This document shows, piece after piece, positions 34,939 through 43,428 of a stretch of DNA of 64,000 nt. Position 1 is the stretch's first letter. The number at the start of each line of letters is the position of its first letter. Both the position numbers and the translations under genes were made by a program. The notes under the pieces were generated by a model. The model had not been told where the DNA came from. It made no database searches and worked only from the letters and a program-made list of their open reading frames with translations. The DNA is from DATMAM01 sp035559995 (GTDB taxonomy: Bacteria > Desulfobacterota > Binatia > UBA9968). The stretch lies in assembly GCA_035559995.1 (NCBI GenBank), contig DATMAM010000051.1:170460-234459 (forward strand). The letters run 5' to 3'.

Positions 34939-35467
34939 GGTGACCTCCTGATGTGGAAGCGTCGTTCCGGTACCTTGCAAGAGCCATACCAGCACCAATT
35001 GGGGCGCATTGCGGATCATCCCGCAGCAAGCGCAGCCGATTTGGCAGGAGCCAAGCCGAGAAGCTCTCAGATTTGGGAAGCCAAATAAACAACGGTCAAA
35101 ACAAACCGCAGGGGCACAAGAGAGGATACGCAGAGAACAGGGCGACGAGGAAAAGAAGAAAACTTTGCATGCTTGGTTGGGCTCAAATCACGCGAGCTCG
35201 CCGCTGAACTCGACGGCATGATGCCCTTGCAACCGGCTTTGCTTTGTAGGGCGTTTTCCGGCGCAATATCGCCGCCGTTGGGCTAAGCCAGAGTGGCCCA
35301 TCGTTAAAGAAGTTCTTCAAGCACTCTGGATCTCTCAAAGGTCGAGCCGCCCTCACAGGAAAGCGGACCGGTGGGTTACTGCAGCACGCGAGTAATACTA
35401 TTCGGGTTTTGACTTACATTGTTCGATGTGGTACCCGAAACATCAAATGGCGCGTTAAGGAGATTGT
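34939..35467. other. 529-base region without a supported gene
   Basis: Several short frames run through this stretch, but none has a ribosome site, family similarity or consistent codon bias. The right end carries an operator-like inverted repeat (35425-35444) before the toxin-antitoxin pair. It may be the left border of the accessory island. Confidence 0.5.
35425..35444. promoter_or_regulatory. Inverted repeat upstream of the AbrB-type antitoxin
   Basis: GATGT at 35425-35429 and ACATC at 35440-35444 form an inverted repeat ten bases apart, 23 bases before the antitoxin GTG. A TTGACT at 35409-35414 could be a -35 box, but the -10 (TACCCG) is poor. Antitoxins of this type usually repress their own promoter at such repeats. 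Confidence 0.35.
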
Positions 35468-35698
35468 GTGGATAAGTCTGTTGTTACAGTCAAAGGTCAG
35501 ATCGTGATCCCGTCTAAACTCCGCCGCAAGTTTGGCATTAAAAAGGGGACGCAGGTTTACCTCTACGAGCGAGACGGAGAGATCGTCATCAAACCCATCA
35601 CGGATGAATATCTCCGCAGCATGGCGGGGATCTCTGGCACGAAGGGCAGGCTTCTTCAGGCGCTGATGCAAGACAAAGCGAAGGAGCGCGAGCTGTGA
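35468..35698 (+). CDS. AbrB/MazE-like antitoxin (VapB type)
   Basis: This 76-residue swapped-hairpin DNA-binding protein has VTVKGQIVIPSKLRRKFGIK (residues 7-26), the diagnostic AbrB/SpoVT motif, followed by KGTQVYLYERDGEIVIKPI. The C-terminal ~25 residues are charged and probably wrap the toxin. AAGGAG is five bases before the GTG. Its TGA stop overlaps the GTG start of the PIN toxin (GTGA). It should neutralise the toxin and autoregulate the pair. Confidence 0.87.
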   Translation: MDKSVVTVKGQIVIPSKLRRKFGIKKGTQVYLYERDGEIVIKPITDEYLRSMAGISGTKGRLLQALMQDKAKEREL

Positions 35699-36099
35699 GA
35701 GCGGCGGTCCGCGTTTTGGACAGCTATAGCCTCATCGCTTATATCGAGGGCGAAGCCGGCAAGGACACGATGATCGAGGTTTTTCGCTCGGCTAGGGACT
35801 CCGGAAGGCCTCTTCTGCTGTCCGCCATCAACTGGGGCGAGGTCTACTACATCACGCTGAGAGAGGCGGGTAGGGAAAAGGCGGATCAGGTAGCGCATCT
35901 GATCTCGACCCTGCCGGTCCAAATTATTTTCGCCGATTTGGATCTCGCCAAGGAGGCCGCAGAGTTCAAAGCCGCAAAGAAAATGTCCTACGCCGACTGC
36001 TTTGCCGCCGCGTTGGCAAAATCTCGCAAAGCCGAGCTTGTGACGGGCGATAAGGAGTTCAAGCAGGTGGAGGGAGATGTGAAAATCCATTGGCTATAA
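35695..36099 (+). CDS. PIN-domain toxin (VapC-like ribonuclease)
   Basis: The 134-residue PIN protein has the acidic active-site residues in VLDSYSLIAYIEGE (Asp near 9), INWGEVYY (Glu near 47), SYADCFAAALA (Asp near 100) and VTGDKEF (Asp near 118). VapC toxins cut tRNA or rRNA when freed from the antitoxin. It begins with a GTG overlapping the antitoxin stop, the standard coupling of VapBC pairs. The GHKL ATPase gene starts 43 bases downstream, so the pair may stabilise the adjoining island. Confidence 0.88.
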   Translation: MRAAVRVLDSYSLIAYIEGEAGKDTMIEVFRSARDSGRPLLLSAINWGEVYYITLREAGREKADQVAHLISTLPVQIIFADLDLAKEAAEFKAAKKMSYADCFAAALAKSRKAELVTGDKEFKQVEGDVKIHWL

Positions 36100-36142
36100 A
36101 AAGGCACACTTGCCGAGATCTCGCTGAAGTTCAGGAGGTACC

Positions 36143-38416
36143 ATGAACCAGCTCACCTATACACCGGATGAGGACATCAGGGTCCATGAGGAAGGAGCCA
36201 TTCGACTTATATGCAAAGCCTATCAGTCCCATGAGAACGGTTTACCTGAATGGTTAAAAAACTCCGCAGATGCGTATGCTCGCGAGGATGCTCAGGAAGC
36301 CAAGCGCGCGATTGTCGTGATTTTTGATTACGGTCGCAGAGGTATCCCGCCTTCTATTTCTTGCCTAGATTTTTCTGGAATGACCAGCGCTATGATTGAG
36401 GAAAACTTTAGGATATGGGCTGACCCAGAAGCGGCTCAAAGGGGAGCTAAAACAACTGCCATTCAAGGGGGACATGGTAATGGCGGAAAATGTTATATGA
36501 CGCAGATGTTTGAAGACTATGCTCAGATCTACGCAGTGAAAAAGAAAAAGGGCAACCGCTACGGTGTCGTCGGAGGATCCATTAGATTCGGTTATATCCC
36601 AGACCGACAGACTGGCCGTGATTTTGGCGTGACCGACGTGCAATCTGAACTGGAGAAGGCCTTGAGGCCGGTTAGATGTTCTATCCGCACGCTGCCGGAC
36701 GGTGTCGTAAAAGCCATTGAGATCGCGGATGGCTTTACCCTTGTCAGCGGCGTCGGGCCAAAGGGCTATGACAACCGTATCCCACATCGTCATTTGATCG
36801 AGCATTTGCAAGAACATCCACAGATGATTCAAACCTTAGAGCTTTGCAAGGTCTATGTTGTCGTAAATGGGCAGGTTTTTAATCAAGGCAAGCCTCTTGC
36901 CCTGCCGGATATCAAGCCAATGGCGGGGGCTGAAAAACCCCGAGTCATCCCGATCCCTGCAGTTTTGAAAGATCCCGTTAATGAGACCGAAGTTTCTACA
37001 ACCAATGGTAACTCTCTGCCCGGAACCTTAACACTATTGACCTCCGACGTTAGCATGCGTTGGGGTAAAAAGGGTCGTCATAATGTGATCTTTAGGGCAA
37101 GGTCTGGCTATATCGGATACGTTCCAGTGGCAGAGCTTGATATCCAGTCGCCGTATCGCGATCGAATTTATGGTGAGTGTTATCTTGAGGCACTGGAACC
37201 GTTTAAACAGAACGAACGGGCACGTTTAGCAACAAGCCCTCTTACCCGATCGGTCGAGCGCTTCATATCAGAACAAATAGAATCGTACGCCAAAGAATTT
37301 GAAGCTCGTGACAGGCGCCGTTATGACCAGGAAGAAAAAGACGCTCTTAGCAAAATGAACGAGGCGTTAGACCGCTGGAAGAATCGCCTTCTTAGCGAGC
37401 TGATGCGTGGTCTCTGGGGACCAGGAGAAACAGTCACTCCTCCGCGGCAGCCTCCTTTGCCGACGGGTAAGCCAGCAAAACTCGATCTAGCGCTGACTCA
37501 CCCACGGGCTGGAATAGGGATCGCTTTCCGACCCACCTTGAAATTTTTCGATTCTACCGGGAAGCAAATCCGCTCAGTTCCCTTCAGATGGGTAAGTGAG
37601 GATACCAATGTCGCGATCGTTGATGAGGACTTGCTAATTATCAATACGTTTTCCTATGGCCAAACTGGTATTTATGCGGAAACCCTCGATGGTAAGATCC
37701 GCTCAAATAAGGCTCTTCTCGAAGTTGTGCGTATTCTTGAAGTACAGATTTCGCCCACGGAGCTTCAAATCACCGCTGGTAGCCGGCAAAAGCTTGAGGC
37801 AGTTTGCCGCTTAGGAAACGGAGAGGAAACGAGTAATATTTATCTTGAATGGACCGAAAACAATCCAAGTATAGCTCGGGTTAGCTCGTCTGGCTTGGTT
37901 TTTGGTTTTTCGCCAGGCGAAACCGAGGTTACAGCAGGAGATGATCAATGTCTTGCCAAAAACCCAGCTATTGTAAAAGTGGTGCCTGGCGGGTCTCGCG
38001 GAGCGGGAGATCAGTTAGGGAAAGGCTTTCCACAGGTGTTAATTTCTGAAGTCAATGCAGATCCAGAAACCCGTGAAACGGTCACTTTTAGTCCTGAATA
38101 TCCTCCCGTGTGGCAAAGACCCCAAGACGTGGACCGAAATATTTGGTGGATCAACAGCGCTGCACCGTTCGCCAGATTATATTTGGACGCAAGTCGAGGC
38201 TACGGCCATGACTCCCGGGAGTGGCGGATCTATCACTTAGAACGTTACATCGATGTAATGGTTCAGATCGCTCTTACCCACGGTCCCACGGAAAAGCAAT
38301 CGCTACCTGTAGGCGACTGGATCCTTGAATGGGGTGCCCAGGCGGCTCGGATCCAAGAGATCGCTGCAGCCTCACTTAGCGAATTCATTAACACGGGGAA
38401 ACTCCCCGAAGAGTGA
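36143..38416 (+). CDS. GHKL-type ATPase with two Ig-like domains, candidate defence protein
   Basis: The 757-residue protein has an N-terminal GHKL (Hsp90/MutL/MORC-like) ATPase. The Mg-binding Asn motif is PEWLKNSADAY (residues 35-45), the ATP-lid Asp motif is CLDFSGM (74-80), and a glycine loop is GGHGNGGK (109-116). A transducer-like region extends to about 370, then a charged helix (~370-425) and a Pro-rich linker. Two beta-rich Ig-like domains follow (about 443-530 and 532-614); the second has a BIG2 pattern (TELQITAGSRQKLEAV, NPSIARVSSSGLV). The last ~130 residues are a separate helical domain. There is no signal peptide. AGGAGG precedes the ATG. Codon use is clearly AT-richer than in flanking genes. 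The operon partner begins six bases later. GHKL ATPases occur in several restriction and anti-phage systems; this arrangement is not one I recognise. Confidence 0.8.
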   Translation: MNQLTYTPDEDIRVHEEGAIRLICKAYQSHENGLPEWLKNSADAYAREDAQEAKRAIVVIFDYGRRGIPPSISCLDFSGMTSAMIEENFRIWADPEAAQRGAKTTAIQGGHGNGGKCYMTQMFEDYAQIYAVKKKKGNRYGVVGGSIRFGYIPDRQTGRDFGVTDVQSELEKALRPVRCSIRTLPDGVVKAIEIADGFTLVSGVGPKGYDNRIPHRHLIEHLQEHPQMIQTLELCKVYVVVNGQVFNQGKPLALPDIKPMAGAEKPRVIPIPAVLKDPVNETEVSTTNGNSLPGTLTLLTSDVSMRWGKKGRHNVIFRARSGYIGYVPVAELDIQSPYRDRIYGECYLEALEPFKQNERARLATSPLTRSVERFISEQIESYAKEFEARDRRRYDQEEKDALSKMNEALDRWKNRLLSELMRGLWGPGETVTPPRQPPLPTGKPAKLDLALTHPRAGIGIAFRPTLKFFDSTGKQIRSVPFRWVSEDTNVAIVDEDLLIINTFSYGQTGIYAETLDGKIRSNKALLEVVRILEVQISPTELQITAGSRQKLEAVCRLGNGEETSNIYLEWTENNPSIARVSSSGLVFGFSPGETEVTAGDDQCLAKNPAIVKVVPGGSRGAGDQLGKGFPQVLISEVNADPETRETVTFSPEYPPVWQRPQDVDRNIWWINSAAPFARLYLDASRGYGHDSREWRIYHLERYIDVMVQIALTHGPTEKQSLPVGDWILEWGAQAARIQEIAAASLSEFINTGKLPEE

Positions 38417-38422
38417 CAGGCC

Positions 38423-39118
38423 GTGAACAGTAGGGATTCGCTCAGCATATCCGAGAAACTCCTTTTAGCGGCGTACTATCTCGAAGAAAGTGGCCGAACA
38501 CCGTTTTCCGCCGAAGCTCTCGTGGTTGCGGCTTGGCAGAATTTTCCCGATGCTTTTGGTTTGGCAGGTCACTTGGATGAAAATGGACATTTAATGTATC
38601 CCGACTCGAACAGGGTTTTCGCTGAAATCATGGGCAGCAAGCCGATCCGAAAGCGAGGTTTCCTAGTCAAAGTAGGAGAAAAACAGTACCAGCTGACAGA
38701 AGCCGGCCGTGAACATGCCCGCCTTCTTGCGGCTCGATCAACCCGGTCTTCTGTAGAGAAAGCTGGTCTTGCTCGCGAAACCAAGGAGAAATTAAAGAGG
38801 CTACTCACCTCAAAGGCCTTTGAAAAGTTTAGAAATGGGAGAATTGAAGATCTCACCTTTTATGATGCATGTGCGTTTTGGGGCATTTCGCCAAGGAGCT
38901 CCGCAATTGAGCTCCACAACCAAAGTGGAAACCTAAGCGCGATTTTAGAGGTGTCTCGTAAGGCCGTTCAGAGAGATGCAGCAACTTTGGAGCATGGTGG
39001 ACAAGTTTACAGCATTCGCGACTTGGATGATTTACTGGCTCTCCACAAGGAAATGCAAAAGAAATTTGCAAAGGAAATTGAAGTGATAATGGAAAGAAAG
39101 GACGAGAGGAAAGTGTGA
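38423..39118 (+). CDS. Winged-helix protein, partner of the GHKL ATPase
   Basis: The 231-residue protein starts at GTG, six bases after the ATPase stop. Residues ~8-100 look like a winged helix: SISEKLLLAAYYLEESGRTP, then AEALVVAAWQNFPDAFG, ending with the wing LVKVGEKQYQLTEAGREHARLL. The middle (~115-165) is a Lys-rich helix and a DACAFWGISPRSS segment. The C-terminus is a coiled helix (LLALHKEMQKKFAKEIEVIM). There is no catalytic motif. It shares the AT-rich codon use of the ATPase gene and is convergent with the methyltransferase gene 19 bases away. A DNA-recognition or adaptor role is inferred. Confidence 0.7.
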   Translation: MNSRDSLSISEKLLLAAYYLEESGRTPFSAEALVVAAWQNFPDAFGLAGHLDENGHLMYPDSNRVFAEIMGSKPIRKRGFLVKVGEKQYQLTEAGREHARLLAARSTRSSVEKAGLARETKEKLKRLLTSKAFEKFRNGRIEDLTFYDACAFWGISPRSSAIELHNQSGNLSAILEVSRKAVQRDAATLEHGGQVYSIRDLDDLLALHKEMQKKFAKEIEVIMERKDERKV

Positions 39119-39137
39119 TTTCCCTTAAACCTTTATT

Positions 39138-40070
39138 CTACGCTGACTGCCCAAACCGGGCCTTAGAAGCTAAAACATATTCTGGGTTTGCCTCAATTGA
39201 AATCCACTTTCGTCTTAGTCTTTCCGCTACGCATCCGGTTATATTACTACCGGCAAAGGGGTCCATGACAAAATCACCTTCGTCAGTAAGAAATTTAATA
39301 AAAAATTCAGCAATTTTCTCTGGCATTCTGGCTGGGTGAGGCTGCATATTGTGCTTTCGACAAAATACCAGGTAGGGATCATTGGAGCGGGTGTTGGAGA
39401 CGAGGAGAACGTTCGGCGGGATTGCGCCACCATGGTCGACCAAAAACGTTCTTTTGCCGACATTATGTTCTGAGGGACGATGGCCAGCATTGTATTTACC
39501 CTTAAGCAGCAGCTGTCTCATGCTGTCGCTGTAAGGGGTCAAAACGGTTCGATTGTTTGCTTTCGGGTGTTCAGTGGGGCACATCCACCATGCCCGGGTA
39601 AACGCATCTTTTACGCGTTCTCTCCTGACGGTAACCCATTCTGCCGGTGAAGGTAGCCGTGCGGGATTGAAGCAGATAAACTCCTCACACAGATGGAGAT
39701 TTCCAGCCTCCAAAAACTCCAGGAGTGCTTTTATTGGTAACGTCGACATGGTCGGGCTCCCAGGAACCCAAGCGTTCCCGAGCTCGATAACAATTGAGCC
39801 TCTTGCCGCAAGATAATCACGCAGGAGCGGAGCAAGAGAGGACAGCCATGCGACGTACTCTTCTCCTTGTAAATTGCCATACTTTTTTTTTCGGTTAAGA
39901 GGAAAAGGTGGAGACGTGAAGATGAGTTGTATTTTCCCTTTGAGCTTAATCATGGATGACGTCGCTAGGATACTTTCACAGTGGCCTTCAAACATTTGGC
40001 CGTATTTAGTGCGATATGTAGGTGAGTACCGCCTCATTCTCTCTATTGTCCGTGGGGTTTCTTCGAGCAT
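39138..40070 (-). CDS. DNA methyltransferase, beta class (TSPPF), probable N4-cytosine type
   Basis: The 310-residue protein has the catalytic motif TSPPF at residues 52-56 and the SAM-binding motif DPFAGSN at 270-276. The order IV then I defines the beta class. The (T)SPP(Y/F) form is usual for N4-methylcytosine enzymes such as M.PvuII, while N6-adenine enzymes usually have (D/N)PP(Y/F). The target-recognition region would be residues ~100-230. The ATG follows directly on the stop of the HTH gene, so translation is coupled. No adjacent restriction endonuclease is recognised; the convergent GHKL gene pair is the only candidate partner. Confidence 0.87.
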   Translation of the reverse strand: MLEETPRTIERMRRYSPTYRTKYGQMFEGHCESILATSSMIKLKGKIQLIFTSPPFPLNRKKKYGNLQGEEYVAWLSSLAPLLRDYLAARGSIVIELGNAWVPGSPTMSTLPIKALLEFLEAGNLHLCEEFICFNPARLPSPAEWVTVRRERVKDAFTRAWWMCPTEHPKANNRTVLTPYSDSMRQLLLKGKYNAGHRPSEHNVGKRTFLVDHGGAIPPNVLLVSNTRSNDPYLVFCRKHNMQPHPARMPEKIAEFFIKFLTDEGDFVMDPFAGSNITGCVAERLRRKWISIEANPEYVLASKARFGQSA

Positions 40071-40277
40071 CTAGCGCCTTTTGAGCCGATACATCTTGGC
40101 GTTACCGATCTTCCGACTCTCCTCAAGAATCCCTTCAGCAGTGAGCACTTTTATCCAGGTCGAGGCGGTGTTAGCTGCAACACCAGCACGCTTGGAAGCC
40201 TCAGCAATGCTCAGGTCATGTGAATGCGCTTTCTTAAAGACGGCGAGAACTAGTTTTTTCGCATGTCCTTCTTGCAT
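40071..40277 (-). CDS. Small helix-turn-helix regulator ahead of the methyltransferase
   Basis: A 68-residue winged-helix protein: HDLSIAEASKRAGVAANTAS forms the helix-turn-helix and LTAEGILEESRKIGNAKMYRL the wing. The start was set at ATG 40277 since a strong -35/-10 pair on the same strand (40285-40313) would begin transcription within one or two bases of it. A TTG at 40313 would add 12 residues but lies inside the -35 box. The stop TAG is followed immediately by the methyltransferase ATG. By analogy with C proteins of restriction-modification systems it may control the methyltransferase; that is inference. Confidence 0.72.
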   Translation of the reverse strand: MQEGHAKKLVLAVFKKAHSHDLSIAEASKRAGVAANTASTWIKVLTAEGILEESRKIGNAKMYRLKRR

Positions 40278-40284
40278 GCTTGGA

Positions 40285-40313
40285 AGCATACTATTAGTCG
40301 TATCTGCTGTCAA
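40285..40313 (-). promoter_or_regulatory. Sigma-70-type promoter, probably giving a leaderless mRNA
   Basis: On the minus strand TTGACA (40308-40313), a 17-base spacer and TATGCT (40285-40290) form a good housekeeping promoter. The expected start point, six to seven bases past the -10, falls at about 40278-40277, on the ATG of the HTH gene, so the message would have no ribosome binding site. Confidence 0.6.
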
Positions 40314-41033
40314 TATGGGTAAGCCATAAGCGGTAGGGCAGAGCTCTTGGCAAAAGACGATAATTACGCGTAGCCCGAGGTTCCCCTGGGAAAGAGAGGG
40401 CCGAGCGGCTCACCGAGGCGGTGGCCCGGCCCAGAGCCAGGCCTTGCGACGACCGGCGTCGAGGAGGGAGTGGGAAATTGCAAGCTATCTGACAGCCGTT
40501 GGCGGGCGGCTTGCTGGAAGGAGCAGGGCGAGGCCGCGACGTGGCCGAGCCTGCGACTGACTACGTTGCCTGGCGTGCAAAATAGGTTCGAACCTGGTTT
40601 AAGAGGCTGCACCCATTTGACTCGTCTTTCGCCTGACTCAGGTCTCGCTCATGGCGAGCGCGACTTTTGAAAGAATTGCGCGGCCACCCGGAACGGCGCG
40701 GTGCAGCTGTTCAGGGCATGATTTGATTAAAGCCGTTCGTCGCGAGAGGCAGATGATCGACGCGATACTGGAGAAAAGCAATTCTGATCAGATAGCGACA
40801 TAACCCCCTCATACCAAAGGCCACGCCGCGTCGGACAGCTCAGCGAGCACGGGACTGGTACTGTGGCGCCGAAAGTACGGCCAAAATGAGCCTTTCGTGC
40901 TTAATTCTCAACCATCCTCTGGACACATTCTAGCATAACCGCCAGCAACCAACGTCTCGACTATTCAAGCTCAAGATAGTTTGCGGAGCGGCGGATTTTT
41001 GGCTAGTGTAAATGGCTGCTTGTCCTTCCCGGT
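40314..41033. other. 720-base region without a supported gene
   Basis: It is GC-rich in the middle with many short inverted repeats, among them GCAAGC near 40480 facing GCTTGC near 40510 and the 12-base palindrome AGGTTCGAACCT at 40584-40595. Frames of 60-80 codons exist on both strands but none has a ribosome site or recognisable protein. It may hold a structured RNA or decayed mobile DNA. Confidence 0.5.
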
Positions 41034-41109
<76 letters not shown>

Positions 41110-41163
41110 AAACTAATTCGCATAGACTCAACACGCACGCATCCTATCTAGCTGTTTCTCTCC

Positions 41164-41363
41164 ATGAAGGTCCGCTACGAGCCGCATACGGACCGCTGAG
41201 CGTGATTCTAAAAGACGATGCAGCCGTGCATGAAAGCGATGAGGATAAACCCGGCGTCATTCTCGACTACGGTAAAGACGGCAATCTCATTTCGCTTGAG
41301 GTTTTCGCCGCCTCGAAAAGAGTCACCGATACCCGCAAAGTCGATCTTCAACTTGCTGAATAA
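41164..41363 (+). pseudogene. Frameshifted DUF2283-family gene
   Basis: The frame starting MKVRYEPHTDR stops early at a TGA at 41197. Shifting the frame at about 41195 continues with LSVILKDDAAVHESDEDKPG, ILDYGKDGNLISLEVFAASK and ends QLAE at TAA 41361-41363. Together these give a normal ~66-residue DUF2283 protein. A single missing base (a C near GACCGC) explains the break. It is a decayed gene or a sequencing error. DUF2283 proteins often sit in toxin-antitoxin or accessory contexts. Confidence 0.75.
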
Positions 41364-41571
41364 CCGCTGGATCGCTCGACGGCGGCGTGAGCCGGCTTTC
41401 GGGAATTCCTGAAAGCTGAGAATCCCCTCAGGAAAAGCTAAGAGCGCAGTTTCCAGACAACCGAGCTGCGGGTTGGAAAGCCGGCAGCACCCCGCGTCGA
41501 AGAACCGCATTGACAATCACGCGGTAAATCGAATACGAGGGAACAGATTTCTGTTTCACGCGGAGGTCGAC

Positions 41572-42459
41572 GTGCTAGACACGGATCGCGAGGCGCCGGG
41601 GTTTGAGCGGATTGTGCCTAAAGACTCTCGGCTGGAGAGGATCCCTTGCGACTGCATCTTCGGCGAAGGGCCGGTGTGGAACGCGCGCAAGGGCTACCTG
41701 CTGTGGACCGACATTGCCGGCGACAAGATCTTGAAATGGACCCCCGGCGAGGGCGTGAGCACGTTTCTCCATCCTAGCGGCCACGCCAACGGCATGACCT
41801 ACGACCGCGAGGGAAGGCTCGTCGTCGCCGGGTACGGCTCGCGCACGATCTGGAGAATGGAGCACGACGGGCGCATCGTCATTCTCGCCTCGCACTACCA
41901 AGGGAAAAAGATCAGCACGCCCAACGATATCGTCGTTCGATCCGACGGCTCGATCTACTGGACCGACTCTTTCGGCGCGCTTTCCCACCCCTGGTTCGCC
42001 GGCGACGACGTGCAGCGTTATCTGGACTTTTGTCCGGTGTTCCGCCTGCTGCCCGACGGTTCGGGCCCGGAAGTCGTCGCCGACGACTTCGAGAGCAACA
42101 ACGGCCTGGCTTTCTCGCCCGACGAGTCGCTTCTCTATGTCAACGACACGCGCCGGCGCGACATTCGCGTCTACGACGTCGAGCGCGACGGCAGCCTCAA
42201 GAACGGGCGGCTTTTTTACCAGATGGAAAAAGAAGGAAGCGGTCCCGACGGCATGAAAGTCGACATCGAAGGGAACGTCTACGCCCGCGGGCCCGGAGGA
42301 ATCCACGTCATCGATCCCAGAGGGAACTTGCTCGGCCGCATCAAGCTCAACGACTTCAGCAACATGGCCTGGGGCGACGCCGACTGGAAGACCCTGTACG
42401 TCACCGGCCACGCGGAGGTTTACCGAATGCGCCTCGGGATTGCCGGCGTCCCTGTCTGA
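41572..42459 (+). CDS. SMP-30/gluconolactonase-family beta-propeller protein (first copy)
   Basis: The 295-residue protein begins at GTG 41572 after GGAGG; a longer frame from 41473 lacks a ribosome site. It has the SMP-30/Gluconolactonase/LRE pattern: FGEGPVWNARKGYLLWTDI, with the metal-binding Glu in FGEGP, then TPNDIVVRSDGSIYWTDS (Asn-Asp) and NNGLAFSPDESLLYVNDT (Asn and Asp ligands). These enzymes hydrolyse sugar or other lactones with a divalent metal. The next gene starts 13 bases later and has a related propeller layout. The substrate is unknown. Confidence 0.87.
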   Translation: MLDTDREAPGFERIVPKDSRLERIPCDCIFGEGPVWNARKGYLLWTDIAGDKILKWTPGEGVSTFLHPSGHANGMTYDREGRLVVAGYGSRTIWRMEHDGRIVILASHYQGKKISTPNDIVVRSDGSIYWTDSFGALSHPWFAGDDVQRYLDFCPVFRLLPDGSGPEVVADDFESNNGLAFSPDESLLYVNDTRRRDIRVYDVERDGSLKNGRLFYQMEKEGSGPDGMKVDIEGNVYARGPGGIHVIDPRGNLLGRIKLNDFSNMAWGDADWKTLYVTGHAEVYRMRLGIAGVPV

Positions 42460-42471
42460 GAGGAGAGCTTT

Positions 42472-43374
42472 ATGGCATGGAAGTTCGAACCCGTCGCGGG
42501 CCCTTGCAAGGGGCCGACGTACGGCGTTGCGTGGGACGGCGGCGGGGTACTGTTTAGCGCCTCGGGCGAAAGCTCAATCTTGCGTTACGATCCCGCAGCC
42601 GGAGTCGTCACCGAATTCCGCAGGTACATGGCTGGCGTCAAAGGCCTGGGCTTCGATCGGGAAGGGAACTTCTACGGCTGCCAGGCAAGCTCTCGCCGCA
42701 TCGTGCGCTTCAATCGCGATGGGTCGACGGCGCCGATGGAGCACAAGCTGGACGGCAAGTTTCACAATCATCCTTACGCTTTGGCGTGCGACGCCCAGGG
42801 GCGAATCTGGTTTAGCGACCCGATCGACCCTGCGCCGACGCGCGGCCCGCAGCTTTTTGGCCCGCTCCCGCATCAGTCGGTGCTTCGGCTCGAGAAGCGG
42901 ACCGACGGCCGCTGGCAAATCAAGCGCATGACCTACGACACGCGTTGCCCCGGCGCCATTTTGATTTCACGAGACCAACAGACGCTCTACGTCGCCGAAA
43001 ACGGCGCCGACAAGCAGGAGCTACGGGCCTATCCTATTCAACCGGACGGCTCCCTGGGCGCTTTCGTTGTGCTGCACAGCTTCGGCTCGGACTATCGCGG
43101 CGCCCACCGCGGCATCGGCGGCATGTGCGAGGACGCGGAAGGGAACATCGTCGCCTGCGCGGGCTCAAACAAAAGCGGGCCCGGGCCGATGATCTACATC
43201 TTCGCGCGTTCCGGGCGCGTGCTGGAGACGCACCCGACGCCGTTTGACGAGCCGCTCATGTGCGCTTTCGGCGACGCCGGCTTGGACGCGCTTTACGTCA
43301 CGTCGCAGGGCGGGCACCTTTACCGCGCGCGCGCGACCGCCCGTCAGGGAGCGCTTTTGTACCCGCCGCGATGA
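42472..43374 (+). CDS. SMP-30-like beta-propeller protein (second copy)
   Basis: The 300-residue protein has the same blade pattern (GVAWDGGGVLFSASGESSI, GLGFDREGNFYGCQA, ALACDAQGRIWFSDP, AILISRDQQTLYVAE) as the preceding gene. The first-blade Glu is not in an EGP motif, and the metal site is partly altered. GAGAGGAGAG precedes the ATG. The product may be a diverged lactonase or a non-catalytic partner. It lies between the first copy and a ThDP enzyme in an apparent three-gene operon. Confidence 0.78.
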   Translation: MAWKFEPVAGPCKGPTYGVAWDGGGVLFSASGESSILRYDPAAGVVTEFRRYMAGVKGLGFDREGNFYGCQASSRRIVRFNRDGSTAPMEHKLDGKFHNHPYALACDAQGRIWFSDPIDPAPTRGPQLFGPLPHQSVLRLEKRTDGRWQIKRMTYDTRCPGAILISRDQQTLYVAENGADKQELRAYPIQPDGSLGAFVVLHSFGSDYRGAHRGIGGMCEDAEGNIVACAGSNKSGPGPMIYIFARSGRVLETHPTPFDEPLMCAFGDAGLDALYVTSQGGHLYRARATARQGALLYPPR

Positions 43375-43428
43375 TGAAAACGCGCTGCGCGAACCGCATT
43401 TAAAAATACCGCGCTTGGAGGAAATTCC

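Noticed and set aside
40584..40595. Palindrome AGGTTCGAACCT as the T-arm of a tRNA remnant
   Set aside because: The flanking bases do not form a T-stem, and no acceptor or anticodon arm can be drawn.
40364..40612. 82-codon frame in the gene-poor region
   Set aside because: No ribosome site, Pro/Ser-rich composition and no recognisable domain.
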